Below, in pieces: positions 1 to 10,310 of a stretch of DNA of 64,000 bases. The stretch covers positions 1 through 64,000 of the forward strand of contig JAPMXV010000070.1 of assembly GCA_026936335.1 (NCBI GenBank), in the 5' to 3' direction. The stretch is from Mantamonas sphyraenae (taxonomy: Eukaryota > CRuMs > Mantamonadidae). The position numbers and the translations under genes were made by a program. The notes beneath the pieces were generated by a model. It made no database searches. It had not been told where the DNA came from and saw nothing but the letters and a program-made list of their open reading frames with translations. The first letter of the stretch is position 1. Every line of letters starts with the position of its first letter.

Positions 1-154
1 CTAACCCTAACCCTAACCCTAACCCTAACCCTAACCCTAACCCTAACCCTAACCCTAACCCTAACCCTAACCCTAACCCTAACCCTAACCCTAACCCTAA
101 CCCTAACCCTAACCCTAACCCTAACCCTAACCCTAACCCTAACCCTAACCCTAA
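1..154. repeat. Telomeric repeat array, (CCCTAA)n
   Basis: About 25 uninterrupted CTAACC/CCCTAA units fill the first 154 bases and then decay (ctaattctaacccc) by about 165. The 5' strand at the left end is the C-rich strand, as expected at a left chromosome end of the TTAGGG type. The array begins at base 1, so the window starts inside the telomere and its true length is not visible. Confidence 0.98.
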
Positions 155-435
155 TTCTAACCCCAAATGGGATGATGTTCTGTTATATATGATGAGTCCG
201 GTCTATGTTGTGTGAGTTGTGCTTGTGTCTGGTGGCGGGGTGGCTGAGTTGTGTGGTGACATGGGGCGGTGGGCAATGGGTGGGAGTGAAAATGTTGCTG
301 GTGAGTTGCCGTCGTCCTGCAACGCCACGCAGTCAGCACTGCCCTTCCGCCTTCAACCAAATTATCACCAACACCCACAACTCCCTCCACCTGTCCAACA
401 CAATCCACATACACTCCAGCACCACCACCACCATC
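155..435. other. Telomere-proximal non-coding spacer and copy A promoter
   Basis: No convincing gene is seen. The first part (about 175-310) is G/T-rich on the plus strand. From about 365 to 435 the sequence closely matches the stretch upstream of copy B (about 4245-4314), including a shared block of A/C-rich sequence ending just before the start codon. This segment is therefore probably the duplicated promoter and 5' leader of the subtelomeric gene family. Reading frames crossing it are fortuitous. Confidence 0.6.
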
Positions 436-3400
436 ATGGACAAAGACTACTCAAGCACTCCGAAGCAACAACACACATCCAACACCTACCCAGCGTGCGT
501 TCTGCATTTCACTCCGTTTTCAGACTGCCCGCTTCTCCCGCTTCAATGCCTCCTCCATGCCTCCGTCGCTTCCCTGCACTCCTCCCCTGCATCTCCACTT
601 TCCCATCACCACCGCTGCTGCCTTCTCCGCTGTTCTCCGATCCCCTCTCCCCTGTCACTCCCCTCTCCGTTGCCAGTTTCCCGGTCTGCCAATCTCCTCC
701 CGTTTTCCCTCTTTGCTCGTTCCAGCCTCCCTTCACCCCCGCTTCTGCCCTGACGGCGTCAATTCCGTCTTCCGCTCACCGTTTCCACCCCGCCCGTCCC
801 CTTCCCCGTCTCCCCACAGCTACGCGTACATGGTCGCTCCCATGGCTGCCCAGCCATTTCCGAACATGCTGCCCGTCTCTGGCGTACAAAACCCGTACCA
901 GCACCCACAACCACCCATCATCTGGGTGCCTGTCAACACCTACCCGCAGCAAAACCACGCATATGCTCATCAGGGCCATCCATACTACGCCTACCCTCCT
1001 CCGCCGCCTCCGCAGCCGCGACAAACTGCCCAGGTGCACTTCGCTCAGCCTCCGTCGCACCCTCCGCCTGCTCAACCCACCACAAACCACAACCGCGTCC
1101 CCAAACGCGTCAGCCCTGCCTTTGTCGGCATCACACAGACCACATCCACCACCACATCGTCGTTCTCCTCCCTCCAGACCACACGGCAGACTGGAGACAG
1201 CGACGACAACGACGCAGACCAGGACATGCACACACATGACACCGGCGACGTGGAGGACCTGATGTTCCTGAACTTTGGCCACCTTGAACCACGGTCGCCC
1301 TCCAGCAACTCAGAGTGGATAACCGCCTCATGGATAGAGGCGTACGAAGAAGACGATTTGGCAAACGACGCAACCCAGCAGCCCGTGGTCGACGAGTTGG
1401 AAACTGGGGGTTCATTCAGCTTCGCAGACACTGGCGATGCCATGGATGAGGAGTACATGCCGCAAGACGACAGCGACGACGAAACAGACGACATAGAGCA
1501 GGAGGACACGGACGATTGGCAGCCGAGACGCACACGTAGAGGCCATAGACGACGCAGAGGCAACGCCAGCCGACGTACTGGTCCACAAACGATGAAAGGC
1601 AGCGGACAGCGCAGGCGAAAAGTCACGGCTGGAAGTGGCACAGAGACAGGAACATCGAGCACACGGGCAAGGAGGGCCAGGAACGGAGACACCGACGCAC
1701 GGAAGAAAGCAGGCGTGGACAAGACGAACAAGTTGCCAGATGGTGTTGTGCGCAAAGGGTGGACAGCGGGAATCAGCGACGAGCGCAGCCGCAGCAACAA
1801 GAAGGAGCACGTGGCACTCCTGAACCACATGCACACCCTGGCCAACGAGCATCCCATCGACAACATCCTCGACCTCATGTCCCTGCAGGCGCGCGTTGTG
1901 GTCTGCCATGGCACCTTGACCATGCTGGTCCGACAGATCCTGCTCGCTCTGTACAACATTCCCCTCTCCCAGGGCGACATGGCCTTCTGTCTCATCCTTC
2001 TGGGCCATGACGTGGATCAACAGGCGTGCAGTGATGCCATCAAGAACGCTGGTCTGGCCATGGGTGTGACAAAGGCTGGGTTGAAGGTGTGCTGGCTGGA
2101 GGAGCCACACGACCACGGCGACCCCAACTACGCCCTCCTCCACCTACTCATGACAGAGATGGACACTCTCGGCGACAGAACCCATGCCACCACCTGGAAG
2201 GAGCACAAGCAGACCCAACTGTGGCTGCAGGGAGCACGACGCCCTGCTGACAACGACAGCGACCCACACTGGACACAATGCGATTACGACCACCACCTCA
2301 CCACCACCAAGGTGGAACAGTGGGAACCAGAGTCTATGCGCAATGGTTGGGCAGCACATAGAACAACCGACGAGCGTGGCAGCTGCACGGCGCGGGAGTT
2401 CCAGACGCTCATGGCACACATGAAGGCACGCGCAGCCAAGCACCCTCGCCATCAGCACACACACGAGCACCAGGCACTGCGTGAGCTGATCAACAACGGC
2501 AACCTGATGTCTCTGGTGCGACACATCATCCTGGCGCTGGGCAACGTTGGCGTGCCGCCTGTCGACCTGGCCTTCTTTGTCCGCCTCCTCAGGCCACAAC
2601 TTACCTACAAGAAGGTTCAACAGGCCATCAGCCTCAACCTCACCCGCGGTGTCACCTCCCTCTCCCTCAAGATCGCCTGGCTCGACAACCCCAAACCCAG
2701 CGACGCCACACTGCACACCCTCCTCCACACCCTCATCGACCGCATCACACCGCACATCACCACCAGACCCACCACCACCGACGCCGTCAACGCCATCGAT
2801 ATCACCGAGCTCGTTCTGCCCGAGCCCACAGAGGAGGAGAAGATGGCCGTGGAGGATGGACTGCCAGATGGCGTTGTGCGCAGTGGCTGGACGTCCTGGC
2901 GCAAGAGCGAGCGCACCCACAGCAACAAGAAGGAGCACGTGGCACTCCTGAACCACATGCACACCCTGGCCAATGAGCATCCCATCGACGACATCCCAGA
3001 TCTCATGACCCTGCAGGCGCGTGTTGTGGTCTGCCATGGCACCCTGAACACGCTTGTCCGACAGATTCAGCTCGCTCTGGGCAACATTTCCCTCTCCCAG
3101 GGAGACATGGCATTCTGCCTCACCCTTCTCGGCCGAGACATGGATCGACATGCGTGCATCGTTGCCATCACCAAGGCTGGTCTGGCCATGGGTGTGACAA
3201 AGGCCGGGTTGAAGGTATGCTGGCTGGAGGAGCCACACGACCACGGCGACCCCAACTACGCTCTCCTCAACCTGCTCATGACCGAGATGGACACTTTCGG
3301 CGACAGACCCCATCCCACCACCTGGAAGGAGCACAAACAGACCCAGCTGTGGCTGCAGGAAGCACGACGCCCTGCTGACAACGAAAGCGACCCGCACTGG

Positions 3401-4012
3401 ACACAATGCGACTACGACAACCATCTCACCACAACCAAGGTGGACAAGTGGCACCCTGAGTCAGTGCGCAATAGCTGGAGCACACACCTGCACAACGACG
3501 AACGAGGCAGCTGCACGGCACGGGAGTTCCAGACGCTGCTGGCACACATGAAGGCACGCGCAGCCAAGCACCCTCGCCATCAGCACGCACACGAGCTCCA
3601 GGAACTGCGTGAGCTGATCAACAACGGCAGCCTGAAGTCCCTGGTCCGACACATCATCCTGGCGTTGGGCAACGTTGGCGTGCCGCCTGTCGACTTGGCC
3701 TTCTTTGTCCGTCTCCTCAGACCACGTCTCACCTACCAGCAGGTTCAAGGTGCCATCAGCGCCACCCTCACCCGCGGCGTCACCTCCCTCTCCCTCAAGA
3801 TCACCTGGCTCGACAAACCCAAACCCAGCGACGCCACACTGCACACCCTCCTCCACACCCTCATCGACTGCATCACACCCCACATCACCACCCGACCCAC
3901 CACCGTCGCACTCGTCAACGCCTACCCCATCCCCTCCTTCACCCTCCCCAAGCGCAAAGACCTTTCCTCCTCCTCCTCCTCCTCCTCCTCCAAACGCCAT
4001 CGCCTCGAATGA
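436..4012 (+). CDS. Subtelomeric tandem-repeat family protein, copy A (two units)
   Basis: I do not recognise this family. The predicted structure is exon 1 436-494, intron 495-819 (GTGCGT..CACAG) and exon 2 820-4012, giving 1083 aa. The same two exons, phase and splice sites occur in copy B, which supports the model. The order is a short Gln/Thr-rich N-terminus, a Pro/Tyr-rich segment with poly-Pro, an acidic Asp/Glu stretch, a basic Arg-rich stretch, then two tandem units (from about nt 1735 and 2863). Each unit has two related sub-repeats: type a with KKEHVALLNHMHTLA and GDMAFCLTLLG, type b with AREFQTLLAHMKARA and VDLAFFVRLLR. The tail is poly-Ser followed by KRHRLE, possibly a nuclear signal. 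The repeats look helical with conserved Leu and Trp positions. No enzyme motif is visible. An alternative start is the in-frame ATG at 830. Confidence 0.75.
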
Positions 4013-4046
4013 ACCACCCTTTCATTCTCACACCCTCCTCACTCAT

Positions 4047-4190
4047 TCACCTCCCCATCCACTCCACCACACTCTCCATCACCTCATCCGGGAGTGTCAC
4101 CCACCCTTCCGACCCTCCCTTCTCCACATACGCCTCCATCCCACCACACCCAAACATCGCCTCCCCCTCTTCCCCATTCATCACCAACCC
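4047..4190 (-). pseudogene. Relic of the LRR/ankyrin gene 3' end
   Basis: The minus-strand reading of this spacer gives VMNGEEGEAMFGCGGMEAY and then EGWVTLPDEVMESVVEWM before a stop. The protein encoded at 17186-18142 ends with VMNAEEREVMFECGGMEGY and EGWVTLPDEVMERVVGWL. The match covers about 45 codons, and the flanking sequence to either side does not match. This is a truncated copy of that gene's last exon portion, lying antisense between family copies A and B. It has no start and no upstream domains, so it is most simply a decayed fragment. Confidence 0.75.
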
Positions 4191-4314
4191 CGTCTCTTTA
4201 GCCTCGTCCCCCTGTGCACCCCACCCATCATTCAACCACAGTATCGCCAACACCCACAACACCCTCCACTAGTCCAACACAATCCACATACACTCCAGCA
4301 CCATCACCACCATC

Positions 4315-7300
4315 ATGGACAAGGACCACTTAAGCAATCCGAAGCAACAACACACATCCAACACCTACCCAGCGTGCGTTCTGCCTTCCACTCCGTTTTC
4401 TGGCTGCCCGCTGCTCCCGCTTCCATGCCTCCTCCATGCCTCTGTCGCTCCTGCACTCCTCCCCCGCATCTCCACTTCCCCATCACCACCGCCGCTGCCA
4501 CCTCCGCTCTTCTCCGAACCCCTCTCCCCTGTCACTGCCCTCCCCGTTGCCAGTTTCCCGGTCTGCCAATCTCCTCCGTTTCCCCTCTCTGCTCGTTCCA
4601 GCCTCCCTTCGTCCCGCTTCTGCTCTAACGGCGTCCATGCCGTCTTCCGCTCACCGTTCCTACCCCACCATGCCCCTGCCCGTCTCCCCACAGCTACGCG
4701 TACATGGTCCCTCCCATGGCTGCCCAGCCGTTTCCGAACATGCTGCCCGTTTCTGGCGTACAAAACCCGTACCAGCATCCACAACCACCCATCATCTGGG
4801 TCCCTGTCAACACCTACTCTCAGCAGCACCACGCATATGCTCATCAGGGCCACCCATACTACGCCTACCCTCCTCCGCCGCCTCCTCAGCCGCGACAAAC
4901 CGCCCAGATGCACTTCGCTCAGGCTCCGTTCCACCCTCCGTCCGCTCAACCCGCCACAAACCACAACCGCGTTCCCAAACGTGTCAGTCCTGCCTTTGTC
5001 GATATCACACGGACCACATCCACCACCACATCGTCGTCCTCCTCCCACCAGGCCACACGGCGGACTGGAGACAGCGACGACGACGACGCAGACCAGGACA
5101 CACACACACATGACACCAGCGACGTGGAAGACCTGATGTTCCTGAACTTTGGCCACCGTGAACCACGGTCAACCTCCAGCAACTCAGAGTGGATGACCAG
5201 CTCAGGGATGGAGGCGTACGAAGAAGACGGCGAGGCAAACGACGCAACCCAGCAGCACGTGGACGACGAGGTGGAAACTCAGGGCACACTCAGCTTTGCG
5301 TACACTGATGATGCCATGGATGAGGAGTACATGCCGCAAGGTGACAGCGACGACGACACAGACGACATTGAACAAGAGGACGCGGACGAATGGCAGCCGA
5401 GACGCACAAGAGGAGGCCACACGCGACGATGCAGGTGCCACACCAGCCGACGCACCGGTCCACAAAAGATGAAAGGCAGCGGACAGGGCTGGCGCAGGGT
5501 CACGGCTGGCAGTGGCACAGAGACAGGAACGTCGAGCTCACGGGCAAGGAGGGCCAAGAACGGAGACACCGGCGCACGGAAGAAAGCAGGCGTGAAGTTG
5601 CCAGATGGCGTTGTGCGCAAAGGATGGTCGCGGAACTGGCGCAGTGACGAGCGCAGCCACAGAAACAAGAAGGAACACACGGTACTGCTGAAACACATGC
5701 ACACTCTGGCCAGCGAGTATCCCATAGACAACGTCCCCGACCTCATGACCCTGCAGGCGCGTGTTGTGGTCTGCCATGGCACCCTGTTGACGCTGGTCCG
5801 ACAGATTCAGCTCTCTCTGGGCAACATTCCCCTCTCCCAGGGCGACATGGCCTTCTGCCTCACCCTTCTCGGCCGTGACATGGATCAACGTGTGTGCGGT
5901 GTAACCATCCTCAACGCTGGTCTGGCCACGGGTGTGACAAAGTCTGGGTTGAAGGTGTGTTGGTTGGAGGAGCCACACAACCATGGCGACCCCAACTACG
6001 CCCTCCTCCACCTTCTCATGACAGAGATGGACAGTCTCGGCAGCAGGACCTATCCCACCACCTGGAAGGAGCACAAGGAGACCCAGCTGTGGCTGCAGAA
6101 AGCACGACGCCCTGCTGACAACGACAGCGACCCACACTGGACACAATGCGACTACGACCACCATCTCACCACTACCGAGTTGGACAAGTGGCATCCCGAG
6201 CCTGCGCGAAGTGGCTGGGCATCGCACACTACCAACGACGAACGTGGCAGCTGCACGGCGCGGGAGTTCCAGACCCTGCTGGCACACATGAAGGCACGCG
6301 CAGCCAAGCACCCTCGCCATCAGCACACACACGAGCACCAGGCACTGCGTGAGCTGATCAACAACGGCGACCTGCTCTCCCTGCTGCGACACATCATCCT
6401 GGCGCTGGGCAACGTTGGCATGCCCCCTGTCGACTTGGCCTTCTTTGTCCGCCTCCTGAGGCCACACATCACCTACAAGCAGGTGAAAAGCGCCATCAGT
6501 TCCACCCTCAGCCGCGTTGTCACCTCCCTCTCCCTCAAGATCGCCTGGCTCGACAACCCCAAACCCAGCGACGCCACACTGCACACCCTCCTCCACACCC
6601 TCATCGACCGCATCACACCCCACATCTCCACCCGCCCCACCACCATCGATGCCGTGATCACCCTCGACATCCCCGAGATTATTCTCCCTGAGCCCACAGG
6701 GGAGGAGATGATGGCCGAGGAGGATGGACCGCCAGATGGAGTTGTGCGCAGTGGCTGGACATTCTGGCGCAAGAGCGAGCGCATGCACAGCAACAAGAAG
6801 GAGCACACGGCACTGCTGAACCACATGCACACCCTGGTCAACGAGCATCCCATCGACGACATCTCCGACCACATGAACCTGCAGGCGCGTGTTGTGGTCT
6901 GCCATGGCACCGTGACCACACTCGTCCGACAGATTCAGCTCGCTCTGGGCAACATTCCCCTCTCCCAGGGCGACATGGCCTTCTGCCTCACCCTTCTCGG
7001 CCGTGACATGGATCAACATGCGTGCAGCGTTGCCATTCTCAACGCTGGTCTGGCCATGGGTGTGACAAAGGCTGGGTTGAAGGTGTGCTGGCTGCTGAGG
7101 AGCCACACGACCACGGCGACCCCAACTACGCCCTCCTCCACCTGCTCATGACAGAGATGGACCGTCTCGGCGACAGGCCCCATCCCACCACCTGGAAGCA
7201 GCACGAGCAGACCCAGCTGTCGCTGCAGAAAGCACGACGCCCTGCTGACAACGACAGCGACCCACACTGGACTCAATGCGACTACGACCATCACCTTGCC

Positions 7301-7894
7301 ACCACCACGGTGGAAAAGTGGGAACCAGAGTCTGTGCGCAGTGGCTGGAGCAAGTCCCGGGGTGACGCGACCGACGAGCGTGGCAGCTGCACGGCGCGGG
7401 AGTTCCAGACGCTGCTGGCACACATGAAGGCACGCGCAGCCAAGTACCCACGCCATCAGCATGCACACGAGCACCATGCACTGCATGAGCTGATCCGCAA
7501 CGGCAGCAAGCTGTCCCTGGTGCGACACACCATCCTTGCGCTGGGCAATGTTGGCGTGCCGCCTGTCGACCTGGCCGTCTTTGTACGCCTCCTCAGGCCA
7601 CGCCTCACCTACCAGCAGGTTTCCAACGCCATCAGCAACACCCTCAATCGTGGTGTTACCTCTCTCTCCCTCAAGATCGCCTGGCTCGACAAACCCACCG
7701 ACGCCACACTGCACACCCTCCTCCACACCCTCATCGACCGCATCACACCCCACATCACCACACGCCCTACCACAGTCGCACTGGTCAACGCCTACCCCAT
7801 CCCCTCCTTCACCCTCCCCAAGCGCAAAGACCCTTCCTCTTCCTCCTCCTCCTCCTCCTCCCCCTCTTCCTCCAAACGCCAACGCCTGGAGTAA
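4315..7894 (+). pseudogene. Subtelomeric family copy B, frameshifted (two units)
   Basis: This is a close paralogue of copy A: exon 1 4315-4373, intron 4374-4693, exon 2 from 4694, with the same phase-2 junction. The intron and 5' leader are also similar, so the whole segment was duplicated. Two repeat units start at about 5596 and 6730. Near 7092-7096 the conserved stretch reading CWLEEPHDHGD elsewhere has two extra bases (tggctgctgaggag against tggctggaggag). The first frame therefore stops at 7151, and the rest of the family sequence continues in another frame to 7894, ending with poly-Ser and KRQRLE. It is either a recent pseudogene or an assembly error in a repeat. If translated as written, the protein would lose the last half unit. 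Confidence 0.75.
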
Positions 7895-8058
7895 CACTCA
7901 CCCCTATCACACGCACCTTTGTCCTCAGTGGCGTGTGCGAAATTCCACTCACCCTCACCTGCCCAACCAACGTTTCCAACAACAACTTCTCACCATTCAC
8001 AGCAACACCAGTTCCCCCTTCCGCTCATACCATCCCTACCCCGTGTAAGTAACCTCCC

Positions 8059-10065
8059 ATGTTTCGCATCTCCGGTTCCGTCAACCGTCCTTTGCACACA
8101 CTTGTCGCTCCATCCGCCTTCAAAGGTCCCTCTTTGCGCCCAACCGTCCACGCTATGCTGACCATCCTCCAACCTTCACGCACATGCATCATTACACGCC
8201 CACCCCAACCTATCACCTATCGTGTTCCACTCAGTTTCGGTCCAATGAACCTGCAACGAGGCTACATTCCTCAGCAATATCTTTCCCCACCCGGCTACGC
8301 ATATCCACAGAACTCCATGCAGTCCTTTGTGTGGGTTCCTGTTCTGTTACACTATCCGAACCGCCTTCACACATCCAACACCACTCCTCCCCCGCCGCCT
8401 CCGCCTGCTGCGCCCAGCAACGTATCTAGCCATTCCTCCGAACACGAGCCTGGAACGCTTTATGTGGACACCACACAACCCGCAAGGCGCTTCTACCGCT
8501 TCCACGACACCGATTGGATGACTCAGGATGACGTGCTCCGGTATGTCGAGGCGAGCGACGAGGCCTGGGCTCAGCCCGTCTCGCAAGACCACACAGCCAC
8601 GACCACAACCTCAACAACCACCATAGATGGGGATTCCGTACCTGGGGACAATAGCGATGACGACACAGACGACATGGAGCAGGAGAACATGGATGAACAG
8701 TCGCTGCCCAAACGAATCAGTCGCCGCACACGACAGAGGGGCCGCAGCGGATGTCGCTCTGGGACACAAAGCAGCACATGGAATGGAAAGCACGGGCACA
8801 GGGTCACGGCTGGCAGTGGCACCGAGACAGGAACGTCGAGCACACGGGCAAGGAGGGCCAAGAACGGAAACAACGGTGCAAGGAAGAAACCAGGCGTCAA
8901 CAAGAAGAACAAGTTGCCAGATGGCGTTGTGCGCAAAGGGTGGACATGGGGGTACAGTGACGAGCGCAGCCACAGAAACAAGAAGGAGCACACGGCACTG
9001 CTGAACCACATGCACACCCTGGCCAACGAGCATCCCATCGACAACATCCCCGACCTCATGACCCTGCAGGCGCGTGTTATGGTCTGCCATGGCACTACGA
9101 CCACGCTTGTCCGACAGATTCTGCTCGCTCTGGGCAACATTCCCCTTTCCCAGGGCGACATGGCCCTCTGTCTCACCCTCCTCGGCCGTGCAATGGATCA
9201 ACAGGCGTGCAGCAGTGTCATCCGCGACGCTGGTCTGGCCATTGGTGTGACAAAGGCTGGGTTGAAGGTGTGCTGGCTGGAGGAGCCACACGACCACGGC
9301 GACCCCAACTACGCCCTCCTCCACCTCCTCATGACAGAGATGGACACTCTCGGCAGCAGAGTCCATCCCACCACCTGGAAGGAGCACAAGCAGACCCAGC
9401 TGAGGCTGCAGGAAGCACGACGCCCTGCTGACAACGACAGCGACCCATACTGGACACAATATGACTACGACCACCACCTCAACACCACCGAGGTGGAAAA
9501 GTGGCACCCTGAGACTGTGCGCAGTGGCTGGGCATCGCACTCTCCCAGCGACGAACGTGGCAGCTGCACGGCGCGGGAGTTCCAGACGCTGCTGGCACAC
9601 ATGAAGGCACGCGCAGCCAAGCACCCTCGCCATATCCACACACACGAGCACCATGCACTGCGTGAGCTGATCAACAACGGCAGCCTGCAGTCCCTGCTGC
9701 GACACATCATCCTGGCGCTGGGCAACGTTGGCGTGCCGCCTGTCGACCTGGCCTTCTTTGTCCGCCTCCTCAGGCCACGTCTCACCTACCAACAGGTGCA
9801 AAGTGCCATCGGCCTCATCCTCACCCGCGGCGTCACCTCCCTCTCCCTCAAGATCGCCTGGCTCGACAAACCCCAACCCAGCGACGCCACGCTGCACACC
9901 CTCCTGCACACCCTCATCGACCGCATCACACCCCACATCACCACCCGTCCCACTACCACCGCACTCGTCAACGTCTACCCCATCCCCTCCTTCACCCTCC
10001 CCAAGCGCAAACACCCTTCCTCCTCCTCCTCCTCCTCCTCCTCCAAACGCCAACGCCTTGAATGA
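8059..10065 (+). CDS. Subtelomeric family protein, copy C (one unit)
   Basis: This copy is 668 aa from the ATG at 8059, or 606 aa from the ATG at 8245. The latter aligns better with the MVAPMAAQ start of exon 2 in copy A and follows a possible acceptor (ttccactcag at 8225-8234). It keeps the Pro-rich start (WVPV motif), the acidic and basic stretches, and the C-terminal poly-Ser plus KRQRLE. It has only one repeat unit, with sub-repeat a from about 8914 and sub-repeat b from about 9550. Its N-terminal part is much more diverged from A and B than its repeat unit, which suggests recombination or gene conversion in the repeat region. A first exon equivalent to MDKD.. of copies A and B was not found. 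The function is unknown. Confidence 0.7.
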   Translation: MFRISGSVNRPLHTLVAPSAFKGPSLRPTVHAMLTILQPSRTCIITRPPQPITYRVPLSFGPMNLQRGYIPQQYLSPPGYAYPQNSMQSFVWVPVLLHYPNRLHTSNTTPPPPPPPAAPSNVSSHSSEHEPGTLYVDTTQPARRFYRFHDTDWMTQDDVLRYVEASDEAWAQPVSQDHTATTTTSTTTIDGDSVPGDNSDDDTDDMEQENMDEQSLPKRISRRTRQRGRSGCRSGTQSSTWNGKHGHRVTAGSGTETGTSSTRARRAKNGNNGARKKPGVNKKNKLPDGVVRKGWTWGYSDERSHRNKKEHTALLNHMHTLANEHPIDNIPDLMTLQARVMVCHGTTTTLVRQILLALGNIPLSQGDMALCLTLLGRAMDQQACSSVIRDAGLAIGVTKAGLKVCWLEEPHDHGDPNYALLHLLMTEMDTLGSRVHPTTWKEHKQTQLRLQEARRPADNDSDPYWTQYDYDHHLNTTEVEKWHPETVRSGWASHSPSDERGSCTAREFQTLLAHMKARAAKHPRHIHTHEHHALRELINNGSLQSLLRHIILALGNVGVPPVDLAFFVRLLRPRLTYQQVQSAIGLILTRGVTSLSLKIAWLDKPQPSDATLHTLLHTLIDRITPHITTRPTTTALVNVYPIPSFTLPKRKHPSSSSSSSSSKRQRLE

Positions 10066-10310
10066 AGTCCATTGCCGCTTACTATCCAAACTCTCCTCCC
10101 AAGCGTTTTTGAATGCTCCTCCGTCAGACAGTGCCGACAAGGTCCACTTGCAGCATTCTCCACTCTGTTCAAGACGCTCTCAAATGCAATCAACCTTGTT
10201 GTCGTCGTTGTTGTTGTTTGTTGTTGTTGGTTGTGTGGGGAGGAGTCTCAACCTCCCCGGGTTCGTCCTTTGCGATTCATTCTCAATCCCTGTACACTCT
10301 CTCTTCAGCC

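Noticed and set aside
2144-3454. 436-codon antisense frame over family copy A (and similar ones over B and C)
   Set aside because: Mirror frames of GC-rich repeats; the plus-strand frame has conserved domain pattern across three copies, the antisense does not.
1-10300. Transposon or retroelement origin of the subtelomeric family
   Set aside because: No reverse transcriptase, transposase, integrase, terminal repeats or target duplications were seen; the genes have a conserved spliceosomal intron.
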